Of a stretch of 44,317 bases of DNA, positions 27,261 through 36,768 are shown piece by piece. Every line of letters starts with the position of its first letter. Position 1 is the first letter of the stretch. Location of the stretch: positions 1-44,317 of the forward strand of contig NZ_WBIR01000026.1 of assembly GCF_009749395.1 (NCBI RefSeq), in the 5' to 3' direction. Made by a program: the position numbers and the translations under genes. Source of the stretch: Agromyces salentinus (GTDB lineage: Bacteria > Actinomycetota > Actinomycetes > Actinomycetales > Microbacteriaceae). The notes beneath the pieces are model-generated. The model had not been told where the DNA came from and ran no database searches. It was given only the letters and a program-made list of their open reading frames with translations.

Positions 27261-28119
27261 CGGATGCCGCGACCCGCCACCCGGCGCGGCCCTCGCGGAG
27301 CACGATCGCACCGAAGACGCTCACGAGCACGACGCTCACCTCGCGCATGGGCGCCACCAGGGCGACCGGGGCCATCGTCATCGCGACGAGCACGAGGATG
27401 TACGACAGGGGCGAGAGCAGGCCGAACAGCAGCACCCGCGGCCACTGGGCGCGGGCGACGGCGCCGATCTCGCGCCAGCGGCCCCCGAGGGCCGCGCCGT
27501 AGAGCACGATCTCGCCGAGCGTGCAGCCGACCATGAACGCGACGGGGGCGACCGCCCATTCGCGCACGGCGTGGGCGTCCCAGATCGTGTAGGCGGCGAT
27601 CGCGACGCCGGTGACGAGGCCCCATGCGACGCCGGCATCGATGCGGGGGAGGAGACGACGTCGGGCGATCGGACGGAGGCCCGAGGCATCCGGCCGACCG
27701 CGGTCGATGAGGCCGATCGCCACGACGGCGGCGATGATGACGCCGACGCCCACGAGCGCCATCCCGGAGGGGCGTTCGCCGAGCACGAGCACCGCCACGA
27801 TCACGCTGATGGTCGGGCCCGTGCCGCGCGCCGTCGCGTACACCGTCGACAGCCGGCCCGTCGCGTAGCCGCGCTGCAGCACGAGCATGTACGCGCAGTG
27901 CAGCACCGCCGAGACCCCCACGGCGAGCAGGAAATGCCCCGCGGATGCCCCGCCGAAGCCTCCGGTGAGCGGGACGACCGGGAGCCAGAGCACCGTGGCG
28001 GCGACGGCGCCGAGCCAGAGGAACGGGAGCCCGATGCGGCTCACGCCGTGGGCCAGGATGTTCCATGCCGCGTGGCAGACGGCGGCGGTGAGGACGAGGA
28101 CGAGTGCGGTGGCGGACAC
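27223..28119 (-). CDS. EamA/DMT-family transporter
   Basis: A 298-residue drug/metabolite-type transporter with ten TM segments arranged as two EamA repeats of five. The second repeat begins near residue 150. The substrate is unknown; family members export amino acids, nucleosides or drugs. TAGCGT on the minus strand near 28275-28270 is a possible distant -10. The gene runs convergent into the glycosyltransferase and has no partner. Confidence 0.85.
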   Translation of the reverse strand: MSATALVLVLTAAVCHAAWNILAHGVSRIGLPFLWLGAVAATVLWLPVVPLTGGFGGASAGHFLLAVGVSAVLHCAYMLVLQRGYATGRLSTVYATARGTGPTISVIVAVLVLGERPSGMALVGVGVIIAAVVAIGLIDRGRPDASGLRPIARRRLLPRIDAGVAWGLVTGVAIAAYTIWDAHAVREWAVAPVAFMVGCTLGEIVLYGAALGGRWREIGAVARAQWPRVLLFGLLSPLSYILVLVAMTMAPVALVAPMREVSVVLVSVFGAIVLREGRAGWRVAASVMVLAGVALMAS

Positions 28120-28344
28120 GGCGGGACCCTTCAGGCCGCCGCGGGCGCGACGAACCGGGTCCTCCGGGCTTTTGTCCTGTCAGATGACGCCCGCCGTCGG
28201 ACGGCGGACGTGGCGCCGCTCGGACCAGGCGGACCTCACGATCCCGGAACCCTAGGCGCTATCGCGCGTGACGCTAGCACACCGGCGTGAACGGCTCGGG
28301 GCGGCTGTCTCCGGTGCCCGCCTCGGGTGGCCGCCTCGGGGTTG

Positions 28345-28716
28345 TCAGCTCGGGTCGATGCGGAGCGTCGTCTGCTTCGCGACGGCGCTCGTGATCGCCT
28401 GGCTCGAGGAGCCGCGACCGTACTTGGCGAAGTACGCGTCGTCGATCGCGTCGTCGTGCGAGCCGTCGAGCGTGTACGTGACGTCGCGTGTCTGCCCGCC
28501 CCACGTGATGGCCCCCGCGCCGTGGCGCATGACGCCCACGAACCACTTGCCCTCCGGCCCGCGCACGGACCTCGCGTAGAGGGCGCCGTCGACGACGACG
28601 TGCCAGATGATGACGGGCCTGCGGAGGGATCCGTCGTCGCGGCGGCCCGCGACGCGGATCTCCCCGGTGCGGTCGAGGGCGTCGAGTTCATCGGCGGTCC
28701 AGGCGGTGGTGGTCAT
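28345..28716 (-). CDS. DUF2255 family protein
   Basis: A 123-residue soluble protein of the DUF2255 family. The pattern runs WTADELDALDRTGEIRVAG, then RPVIIWHVVVDGALYARSVRG, and ends with DAYFAKYGRG. The fold is thought to resemble nitroreductase-like or split-barrel proteins, but no function is assigned. The ATG at 28716 follows GGGAGGAA; the longer open frame upstream has no homology. It is monocistronic and divergent from the dehydrogenase remnant. Confidence 0.82.
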   Translation of the reverse strand: MTTTAWTADELDALDRTGEIRVAGRRDDGSLRRPVIIWHVVVDGALYARSVRGPEGKWFVGVMRHGAGAITWGGQTRDVTYTLDGSHDDAIDDAYFAKYGRGSSSQAITSAVAKQTTLRIDPS

Positions 28717-28916
28717 GGCGTTCCTCCCGGTCTGACGCTCGCGCGCGGCATCCGCCGTGCTGCGGCATCCGATCGCCATGATCCTCGCGTCGGACCGGAT
28801 GAGGCAGGGTCTGGCGGTACCTGTTCCGTCAGGGGCTCCCGGGCGCTCGCCCGTGCGCGTGGAATGGACTCGTCGCGATGCCGGCCGGCGCGCGACGGTT
28901 CGAACGAGAGGATCCC

Positions 28917-29022
28917 ATGAAGGCGACCTTCATGTACGGCGCGGGCGACGTCCGCGTCGAGCAGGTGCCCTCTCTTCGGGAAGAACGCCCGCGAGGCGCT
29001 GAAGGTCATGGTCGCCTTCTGA
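28917..29022 (+). pseudogene. remnant of a zinc-dependent alcohol dehydrogenase
   Basis: The start MKATFMYGAGDVRVEQVP is that of a threonine-dehydrogenase-like zinc alcohol dehydrogenase, with a GAGAGGA ribosome site before the ATG. After 18 codons the reading shifts by one base into LFGKNAREALKVMVAF and a stop, which is the usual end of the same family. About 300 central residues, including all catalytic zinc ligands, are missing. This is an internal deletion that kept both ends. If translated in the first frame it gives a 40-residue peptide ending at 29039. Confidence 0.8.
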
Positions 29023-29039
29023 ACCCCGCGGGTCCATGA

Positions 29040-30050
<1,011 letters not shown>

Positions 30051-30075
30051 GCCTTGGGAGCCCGCGTCGCTGTCG

Positions 30076-30972
30076 CTAGTCGGCCGCCGTGGGCGCCACG
30101 ATCGGCGCGTCGGCCATGAGCGCCGCCTCGTTCGTCGCCGCCCAGGACGCGAGCAGCTTCAGCGCGTCGGCCGACGCGGAGCCCGCGGGCGCCGTGTAGA
30201 CGTTCAGGACGAGGCCGGGCTCGCTCGGCAGGTCCATCGACTCGTAGTTCAGGTCGAGGTCGCCGACGACCGGATGGTGCAGCCGCTTGAGTCCGCTGCG
30301 GTGGAACTTCACGTCGCGCGACGCCCAACGCTCGCGGAACAGCTCGCTCTGCGTCGACAGCTCCCCGACGAGGCGGATCAGGTCGGGGTCGTGCGGGGTG
30401 CGCCCGGCCTCCAGGCGGAGCATCGCGGCGGCGTCGTGGGTGATCTGGTCGTAGTCGCGCCAGAACTCGCGCGCGGCCGGGTTCAGGTACGCGAAGCGCG
30501 TGGTGTTCACCGGGCGGCGGGGATCGTCGAAGACGGGGGAGTAGAGCGCGCGGGCGAGCAGGTTCGCCGCGAGGATGTCGTGCCGGCCGTTGCGCACCCA
30601 CGCCGGCGCGTCTCCGATCGCGTCGAGCACCTGGCGCACCGCCGGTCGCACGGTGCTCTTCGGCCGCGGCGCCCGCCGCGGCGCCGGGCCGGCGGCGCGG
30701 GCCAGGTCGTGGAGGTACTCGCGCTCGGCGTCGTCGAGCTGGAGCGTCCGGGCCAACGCATCCAGCACGCCCTCGGATGCCCCGGCGAGGTCGCCGCGCT
30801 CGAGGCGCACGTAGTAGTCGACCGACACGCCCGCGAGCATCGCGACCTCCTCCCGTCGGAGCCCAGGCACGCGGCGATTGCCGCCGTAGGCCGGCAGCCC
30901 GGCCTGGTCGGGGGTGATGCGTGCCCGCCGGGAACTCAGGAACTCCCGGATGTCGGCGCGGACGTCTTCCAT
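30076..30972 (-). CDS. XRE regulator with MmyB-like ligand domain
   Basis: A 298-residue transcription factor. The N-terminal Cro/C1 helix-turn-helix lies at about residues 28-85; it contains the diagnostic VPGLRREEVAMLAGVSVDYY and RLERG. The MmyB-like, PAS-type ligand domain fills about 105-285. In actinobacteria this group often controls a neighbouring oxidoreductase, here probably the convergent aldo/keto reductase. The ATG at 30972 has a TAGCGT box 7 nt upstream, so the mRNA is probably leaderless. Confidence 0.9.
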   Translation of the reverse strand: MEDVRADIREFLSSRRARITPDQAGLPAYGGNRRVPGLRREEVAMLAGVSVDYYVRLERGDLAGASEGVLDALARTLQLDDAEREYLHDLARAAGPAPRRAPRPKSTVRPAVRQVLDAIGDAPAWVRNGRHDILAANLLARALYSPVFDDPRRPVNTTRFAYLNPAAREFWRDYDQITHDAAAMLRLEAGRTPHDPDLIRLVGELSTQSELFRERWASRDVKFHRSGLKRLHHPVVGDLDLNYESMDLPSEPGLVLNVYTAPAGSASADALKLLASWAATNEAALMADAPIVAPTAAD

Positions 30973-30979
30973 GCCGTCA

Positions 30980-30985
30980 ACGCTA
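30980..30985 (-). promoter_or_regulatory. -10 box TAGCGT, leaderless regulator
   Basis: On the minus strand TAGCGT is followed by 7 nt and the ATG at 30972. Confidence 0.55.
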
Positions 30986-31104
30986 CGTCGGACCGCTCGT
31001 GGATGGCAGGCCCTGGGAGGACCCCCGTTGTTGCCCGATCCGCGCCGCGGTATCCGACTCGACGCGGGCCCCAGGCACGCGGTCCTGCCCGTCGCGGCGG
31101 CTGC

Positions 31105-31110
31105 TAGCGT
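31105..31110 (+). promoter_or_regulatory. -10 box TAGCGT of the GNAT gene
   Basis: TAGCGT lies about 50 nt before the ATG at 31162. Here a proper leader with GAGGAGAG is present, unlike the leaderless genes. Confidence 0.45.
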
Positions 31111-31161
31111 GGTTCGCTGCCGCGCGGCATCCGCGGTGCGCGACGTGAGGAGAGGGCTCGC

Positions 31162-31701
31162 ATGCACAACCCGGTCGAACTCGACGGCGGCGTCGTGGTG
31201 CGCGTGATCGAGGCCGGCGACGGCCCCGCGCTCGCCGAGGCCTACCGGCGCAATCGCGAGCACCTCGCCCCGTGGGAGCCCGAGCGCTCCGAGGGGTTCT
31301 TCGCCGATGCGGTGCACGTTCGCGAGGCGGCGGCATTCGTCGAGCGGTACGAGGCCGGAACGGCGATCCCCCTGGTGCTCGTCGAGGGCGAGGAGATCGT
31401 CGGTCGGGTGAACCTCTCCGACCTCGTGCGCGGCGCGTTCCAGAACGCCCACCTCGGCTACTGGATCGACGCCGAGCGCACGGGACGCGGGCTCGCGACC
31501 ATGGCCGTCGGCGTCGCCCTACACGCCGCTCGCGAGGCGAAGCTGCACCGCGTCCAGGCGGGCACCCTCGTGCACAACGCGGCCTCGCAGGCAGTGCTCG
31601 AGCGCAACGGGTTCGATCGGTTCGGGCTCGCGCACCGGTACCTGCGCATCGCCGGTCGCTGGCAGGATCACATTTTGTTCGAGCGGCTCCTCGAGGACTG
31701 A
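31162..31701 (+). CDS. GNAT acetyltransferase, RimJ/RimL type
   Basis: A 179-residue acetyltransferase of the family that acetylates protein N-termini or small amines. The REHLAPWEPERSEGFF segment is typical of RimJ/RimL-like proteins. HLGYWIDAERTGRGLATMAV holds the acetyl-CoA pyrophosphate loop, and NAASQAVLERNGF is the conserved end motif. It stands alone; the ribosome site is GAGGAGAGG. The substrate is unknown. Confidence 0.88.
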   Translation: MHNPVELDGGVVVRVIEAGDGPALAEAYRRNREHLAPWEPERSEGFFADAVHVREAAAFVERYEAGTAIPLVLVEGEEIVGRVNLSDLVRGAFQNAHLGYWIDAERTGRGLATMAVGVALHAAREAKLHRVQAGTLVHNAASQAVLERNGFDRFGLAHRYLRIAGRWQDHILFERLLED

Positions 31702-31873
31702 GCCCGCCCGGGCCGGGCGCCGCACGCCGTCTCGCCTTCGGCGCGGTCGCGCCCGCGGCGGTCGCACGCGATCGTCCGCGCGCCCCTGCTCGGCGCCGCC
31801 CGTCGATCCATCCTCGTCCGGCGGCGCGAAGATTTCGATCGCGTTAAGCGTCGTCCGATCGTCCGCTCGGGGC

Positions 31874-31904
31874 TTGACCGCTCCACCCGGCCCATGAGTA
31901 ATAT
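31874..31904 (+). promoter_or_regulatory. promoter of the arabinosidase-peptide operon
   Basis: TTGACC (31874-31879) is followed by TAATAT (31899-31904). The spacer of 19 nt is long, which is usual for activator- or repressor-controlled promoters. TAATAT is the best -10 hexamer in this part of the window. Confidence 0.5.
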
Positions 31905-31943
31905 GTCACCCACTACAAAGTGCCATAGTGTGATGTGTCACAC
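31904..31943. promoter_or_regulatory. operator cluster upstream of the GH127 gene
   Basis: Three nested elements lie here. CACTA-N10-TAGTG spans 31911-31930. GTGTGA-TGTG-TCACAC spans 31928-31943. TGTCAC repeats directly at 31904 and 31936. They sit just after the -10. The FCD-type GntR gene at the end of the same operon is the likely ligand; this link is inference. Confidence 0.5.
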
Positions 31944-31966
31944 GGTACAGAAGGGCCTGAATCGTC

Positions 31967-33979
31967 ATGTCAGACAACGTCGTCGCGTCGAGCGCGACCG
32001 CGAACCGCGCCGAGAGCGCGGCCGGCACCGCCGCGGCGGCGGTCTCCGCTCCGTCCCGTCGCCCTGCCGTCGCCCCGCTCGCCGGCCCCCGGATGCCACT
32101 CGGCACCGGCGCCGTGACGATCACCGGCGGCACCCTCGCCGGCTGGCAGCGCCGCAACCGCGAGGCGACCGTGCCGCACACCCTCGGGGAGCTGCGCCGG
32201 GCCGGCAACCTCGACAACCTGCGCCGCATCGCCGAGCCCGCCACGCTCGACGACACGGCGTACCGCGGCCGCTACCCGTTCCTGGACACCGACGTGTTCA
32301 AGACGCTCGAGGGCCTCGCCTACGAGCTGGCGCGTCAGGGCGAGCAGCGAGCGGATGCCGCGACCGAGGCCTTCTTCGAGGAGGCCGTCGACCTCATCGA
32401 GCGCGCGCAGCGCGAGGACGGGTACCTCAACTCGTACTACCAGGCGCCCGACGTGCCCAAGGATCCGTGGGAGGACCTGGCGTGGGGCCACGAGCTGTAC
32501 AACCTCGGCCACCTCATCCAGGCCGCCGTCGCGGCATCCCGCCAGCTCGGCGACGATCGGCTGCTCACGGTCGCCCGTCGCTTCGCCGACCTCGCGGTCG
32601 AGCGCTTCGGCCCCGGCGGCGATGAGGTCGTCTGCGGTCACCCCGAGATCGAGATGGCCCTCGTCGAGCTCACGCGGGAGACGGGCGACGACCGCTACCT
32701 CGACCTCGCGGCCCGTTTCATCGATCGCCGCGGGCACGGCACGGTCGAGTTGCGGGTCTTCCCGGCCGAGTACTTCCAGGACGGCGCACCGCTCCGCGAA
32801 CTCGATGCTGTGACCGGTCACGCCGTGCGCATGGCGTACCTCGCGGCCGGCGCGACCGACGTCGCGCTCGAGCAGGGCGACCGCTCGCTCGACGTCGCGC
32901 TGCGCCGGCTCTGGGCCGACATGCGCGACTCGAAGCTCTACGTCACGGGCGGGCTCGGCTCGCGCCACTCCGACGAGGCCATCGGCGACCGCTTCGAGCT
33001 GCCGTCGGAGCGCTCCTACAGCGAGACCTGCGCCGCGATCGCGACGATGCAGTGGGGCTGGCGCATGTTCCTCGCCTCGGGCGAGGCCGGCTACCTGGAC
33101 CTGTTCGAGACCGTGCTCTACAACGCGTACGCCGCCGGGCTCTCCGACGACGGGCGCGCGTTCTTCTACGACAACCCGCTGCAGCGGCGCCCCGACCACC
33201 AGCAGCGCACGGGTGCGGAGCCCGAGGGCGAACTGCTGCGCCGGGCCTGGTTCGTCTGCCCGTGCTGCCCGCCGAACATCATCCGCTGGACCGCCGAGCT
33301 CCAGGACCACCTCGCCGTCGTCGAGGGCGACACGCTGTTCATCGCCCAGTACGCCGAGGCCGAGGTCGAGGGCCTCTCGCTGCGCATCACCACCGACTAC
33401 CCCTGGGACGGGAGCGTCCGCATCGAGGTGCTCGAGTCCGAGGGCGCCACGCGTCTGGCGCTGCGAATCCCGGCCTGGTGCCGCGACGCGACCCTCACCG
33501 TCAACGGCGAGCAGGTCGAGGCGGATGCCGCGGCCGGATGGCTGCGCGTGGACCGTGGCCTCGCGGCGGGCGACCGCCTCGACCTCCGGCTCCCGATGCC
33601 CGTGCGCGCCCACGGAGCCGACCCCCGCGTCGACGGCCTGCGCGCCTCGCTCGCGCTCGCCCGCGGCCCGGTCGTGTACTGCGCCGAGCAGGGCGACAAC
33701 GTCGCCGACCTCGACCTCGTGCTGGTGTCCCCGGTCGACGTGCCCGCGGCCCGCGCCGAGGCCCGCCGGGTCACGCCGAACAGCGAGCCGGGCACCCGCG
33801 TCGTGACGCTCGACGCCGGCGTCGCCCCCCTGCCGACCGGCGGGCTCTACCCCGAGCTCGTCGCCGATCGGGTGACGGATGCCGCGGCATCCGGAACCAC
33901 CACCGTCACGTTGGTGCCCTACCACCTCTGGGGCAACCGCGGGGCGGCGGCCATGCGCGTCTGGCTGCGCCGGGCCTGA
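31967..33979 (+). CDS. GH127 beta-L-arabinofuranosidase
   Basis: A 670-residue retaining glycosidase of the HypBA1 type. The characterised Bifidobacterium longum enzyme removes terminal beta-L-arabinofuranose from arabinose chains on hydroxyproline. The zinc-cysteine active site is intact: E353 and C355 in SETCA, and C433 and C434 in CPCCPPN, matching E338, C340, C417 and C418; C433 is the expected nucleophile. An (alpha/alpha)6 barrel fills about 50-440 and beta-sandwich domains follow. There is no signal peptide, so it acts inside the cell on imported substrates. A 35-residue Ala/Ser-rich start precedes the fold. It is the first gene of the operon. Confidence 0.92.
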   Translation: MSDNVVASSATANRAESAAGTAAAAVSAPSRRPAVAPLAGPRMPLGTGAVTITGGTLAGWQRRNREATVPHTLGELRRAGNLDNLRRIAEPATLDDTAYRGRYPFLDTDVFKTLEGLAYELARQGEQRADAATEAFFEEAVDLIERAQREDGYLNSYYQAPDVPKDPWEDLAWGHELYNLGHLIQAAVAASRQLGDDRLLTVARRFADLAVERFGPGGDEVVCGHPEIEMALVELTRETGDDRYLDLAARFIDRRGHGTVELRVFPAEYFQDGAPLRELDAVTGHAVRMAYLAAGATDVALEQGDRSLDVALRRLWADMRDSKLYVTGGLGSRHSDEAIGDRFELPSERSYSETCAAIATMQWGWRMFLASGEAGYLDLFETVLYNAYAAGLSDDGRAFFYDNPLQRRPDHQQRTGAEPEGELLRRAWFVCPCCPPNIIRWTAELQDHLAVVEGDTLFIAQYAEAEVEGLSLRITTDYPWDGSVRIEVLESEGATRLALRIPAWCRDATLTVNGEQVEADAAAGWLRVDRGLAAGDRLDLRLPMPVRAHGADPRVDGLRASLALARGPVVYCAEQGDNVADLDLVLVSPVDVPAARAEARRVTPNSEPGTRVVTLDAGVAPLPTGGLYPELVADRVTDAAASGTTTVTLVPYHLWGNRGAAAMRVWLRRA

Positions 33980-34004
33980 ACCCGCACCACCGAAGACAGC
34001 ACCA

Positions 34005-34100
34005 CCCGAACACCGAAGCACCTGAACACAGAAGCACCTGAACACAGAAGCACCCGAACACCGAAGCACCCGAACACCGAAGCACCCGAACAAGAGAGCA
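34005..34100 (+). repeat. six tandem copies of a 16-bp repeat between operon genes
   Basis: The unit CC(C/T)GAACAC(C/A)GAAGCA occurs at 34005, 34021, 34037, 34053 and 34069, exactly 16 bp apart. A sixth copy at 34085 is changed at four positions. It is A/C-rich on the mRNA strand, so this leader would stay unfolded. It ends 8 nt before the binding-protein ATG. The period is not a multiple of 3, and no protein crosses it. Confidence 0.9.
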
Positions 34101-34108
34101 GAGACAGC

Positions 34109-35803
34109 ATGAAGAGACGCACAGCGTTCCTCGGACTCGCGATCGCGACGTCCATCGCCCTGGTGGGTTGCACCGCCGCCGACACCGGGTCAGGGTCGAC
34201 CGAGGGCGTCGGCGGCGAACCGGTCACCGGCGGCACCCTCCAGGTGCTGCAGAACACCGACTTCTCGCACCTCGATCCCGCGCAGGGCTTCGACGGCGGC
34301 GTGAACAACTTCTACCGCCTCATCTACCGCACCCTCACGACGCAGGGCGTGGGCGAGGGCGCCGAGGGCACCGAGATCGTGCCCGACCTCGCGACCGACA
34401 CGGGCACGCCGAACGAGGATGCCACCGTCTGGACCTTCACCCTGAAGGACGACATCTTCTTCGAGGACGGCACGCCCATCACGAGCGCGGACGTGAAGTT
34501 CGGCGTCGAGCGCTCGCTCGACCCCTCGATCTCGATCGGCTCGCCCTACGCGAAGATCGTGCTCTACATGCCGGAGGACTACCAGGGCTTCTACATCTCG
34601 GGGCCGCTCGACACGATCGAGACGCCCGACGAGAAGACCATCGTCTTCCACCTGAACCAGCCCTACGCCGATTTCGCGGCCGTGGTCGGCCAGGCGCCGT
34701 TCACGCCGTTCCCCGCCGACGACGAGAGCGTGACGACGACCTCGATCGACCAGCAGCCGATCGCCTCCGGCCCGTACCGGGTCACCGAGTACCAGCGCGG
34801 CAGCACCCTCGTGCTCGAGCGGAACGAGCACTGGGACGCCTCGACCGATGACGTGCGCAAGGCCTACCCCGACTCCTTCGAGTGGACCTTCGGCCTCGAC
34901 GGCGCCACCATCGACGAGCGCATGATCGCCGGCCAGGGCGATGACCAGAACGCCATCGCGGGCTCGGTGCAGGCGGCCTCGATCGCCCGCATCCAGACGC
35001 CCGAGATCCAGGAGCGCACCATCCAGGGCCTGCAGGGCTGCACCACGTACATGCCGCTGAACACCACGAAGCCCGGCATGGACGACCCGCTCGTGCGCCA
35101 GGCCATCAACCTCGCGGTGAACAAGCAGGCCGTGAAGGACGGTACCGGCGGCAGCCAGCTCGCCGACATCGCCACGACGATGATGCCGCCGACCGTCGCC
35201 GGCTTCACCGAGTTCGACCTCTACCCGAGCGAGGACTTCGAGGGCGACCCCGAGGCCGCGAAGGAACTGCTCGCCGAGGCCGGCTACCCCGACGGCTTCG
35301 AGTTCACGCTCGACATCCGGAACAACCCGAAGATGCAGGCGCAGGCCGAGGCGATCCAGCAGTCGCTCGCCCAGGCCGGCATCACGGTGAACTTCAACCT
35401 CATCGACTCGGCGACCTTCTACGAGGTCATCGGCACGACGTCGCAGCAGCACGACGCGGCGATCACGGGCTGGTGCCCGGACTGGGCCTCCGGTGCGACC
35501 TTCCTGCCGCCGCTGTTCGAGGGCACGCAGATCTTCGAGAAGGGCAACTCCAACGTCGCGCAGCTGAACGACCCCGCGGTCAACGAGCGCATCGCCGAGA
35601 TCCGCGCCATGACCGACGTCGAGGAGGCCAACGCGGCCTGGGGCGCGCTCGACGAGCAGATCATGGAGCTCGCACCCGCCGTGCCGCTCCTCTTCGAGAA
35701 GGCCGTGATGGTCGTCGGGTCCAACGTCGCGGGCGCGTACGCGCACGCGGGCTTCTCGGGCGGCATCGACTACGTGTCGGTCGGCCTGGCCAGCGCCGAG
35801 TAG
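34109..35803 (+). CDS. peptide ABC transporter, family 5 binding lipoprotein
   Basis: A 564-residue solute-binding protein of the DppA/OppA cluster, tethered outside the membrane by a lipid. The signal ends in the lipobox LVGC with C21. The family pattern is clear: LDPAQGFDGG near the start, EDGTPITSADVKFGVERSLDP in the middle, and QAINLAVNKQAV in the second lobe. It would deliver oligopeptides, here possibly glycosylated ones, to the permeases. It follows the 16-bp repeat leader and is 5 nt from the next gene. The Shine-Dalgarno is weak (GAGAGCAGAGA). Confidence 0.93.
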   Translation: MKRRTAFLGLAIATSIALVGCTAADTGSGSTEGVGGEPVTGGTLQVLQNTDFSHLDPAQGFDGGVNNFYRLIYRTLTTQGVGEGAEGTEIVPDLATDTGTPNEDATVWTFTLKDDIFFEDGTPITSADVKFGVERSLDPSISIGSPYAKIVLYMPEDYQGFYISGPLDTIETPDEKTIVFHLNQPYADFAAVVGQAPFTPFPADDESVTTTSIDQQPIASGPYRVTEYQRGSTLVLERNEHWDASTDDVRKAYPDSFEWTFGLDGATIDERMIAGQGDDQNAIAGSVQAASIARIQTPEIQERTIQGLQGCTTYMPLNTTKPGMDDPLVRQAINLAVNKQAVKDGTGGSQLADIATTMMPPTVAGFTEFDLYPSEDFEGDPEAAKELLAEAGYPDGFEFTLDIRNNPKMQAQAEAIQQSLAQAGITVNFNLIDSATFYEVIGTTSQQHDAAITGWCPDWASGATFLPPLFEGTQIFEKGNSNVAQLNDPAVNERIAEIRAMTDVEEANAAWGALDEQIMELAPAVPLLFEKAVMVVGSNVAGAYAHAGFSGGIDYVSVGLASAE

Positions 35804-35808
35804 GTCCC

Positions 35809-36768
35809 ATGTCGACGGTTCCCAGCGAGCTGGCCGTCGAGACGGAGCCGAAGGGGGTGCTGCCCACGGGCAGCGCCCCCACGCCCGCTCGACGCGTGAT
35901 CTCCACGCTCAGAAAGTCCCCCGCGGTCGTCTTCAGCGTCTGCGTCATCGTGTTCATCGTGCTGCTCGCGGTGTTCGCACCCGTGCTCGCGGCGATCACC
36001 GGCTGGGATCCGTACGAATTCGACCCGACCGCCATCGACTCCGACCTCGGCGGCGTCCCGATCGGCCCGTTCGGCGGCATCAGCTCGTCGCACTGGCTGG
36101 GCGTCGAGCCCGGCAACGGCCGCGACATCCTCGTGCGCATCGCCTACGGCGCCCGCGTCTCGCTCATGATCGCCGTCTCGGCCACCCTCATCACGACCAC
36201 GTTCGGCGTCGTCCTCGGCATGGTCGCGGGCTTCTTCGGGGGCCTGGCCGACCAGATCATCTCGCGCGTCATGGACTTCCTCATGGCGTTCCCGTCGCTC
36301 ATCTTCATGATCGCGCTGCTGTCGGCGCTGCCCGCGGGCAATCGCCCGGCGCTGCTCGTGCTCGTGCTCAGCATCTTCGGGTGGCCGTACACCGCCCGCG
36401 TCATCCGTGGCCAGGCCATGTCGCTGCGCAACTCCGAGTTCGTCGAGGCGGCGAGGGCGTCGGGCGCCCGCCCGGTCAAGATCGTGTTCCGCGAGGTGCT
36501 CCCCAACCTGAGAGGCACCATCATCGTGCTCGCAACGCTCGCCGTGCCGAGCTACATCGGCACCGAGGCCGGGCTCTCCTTCCTCGGCGTCGGCGTCATG
36601 CCGCCGACGCCCTCGTGGGGCCAGATGATCTCGACCGCGGTCGGCTGGTACGCCGTCGACCCGATGTTCTTCCTGATCCCCGGCACGTTCCTCTTCCTCA
36701 CGGTGTTCGCGTTCACCGTGCTGGGCGACAACCTGCGCCGAGTGCTCGATGCGGGGGATGCCGCGTAA
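35809..36768 (+). CDS. peptide ABC transporter permease, DppC type
   Basis: A 319-residue inner-membrane permease. A 35-residue cytoplasmic start is followed by the first TM segment (about 38-62), the DppC N-terminal region, and five further TM segments. The EAA loop is EAARASGARPVKIVFREVLPN (about 220-240), which couples to the ATPases. Here the C-type permease comes before the B-type permease, the reverse of the usual order. Its stop overlaps the next start by one base (TAATG). Confidence 0.92.
   Translation: MSTVPSELAVETEPKGVLPTGSAPTPARRVISTLRKSPAVVFSVCVIVFIVLLAVFAPVLAAITGWDPYEFDPTAIDSDLGGVPIGPFGGISSSHWLGVEPGNGRDILVRIAYGARVSLMIAVSATLITTTFGVVLGMVAGFFGGLADQIISRVMDFLMAFPSLIFMIALLSALPAGNRPALLVLVLSIFGWPYTARVIRGQAMSLRNSEFVEAARASGARPVKIVFREVLPNLRGTIIVLATLAVPSYIGTEAGLSFLGVGVMPPTPSWGQMISTAVGWYAVDPMFFLIPGTFLFLTVFAFTVLGDNLRRVLDAGDAA

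Noticed and set aside
28196..28216. Short CCGCCGTC/GACGGCGG palindrome between the EamA and DUF2255 genes
   Set aside because: The arms have almost no loop and it is far from either gene end or promoter; probably chance in GC-rich DNA.
34005..34100. CRISPR-like array
   Set aside because: Units are 16 bp with no spacers between them and no cas genes nearby; it is a simple tandem repeat.
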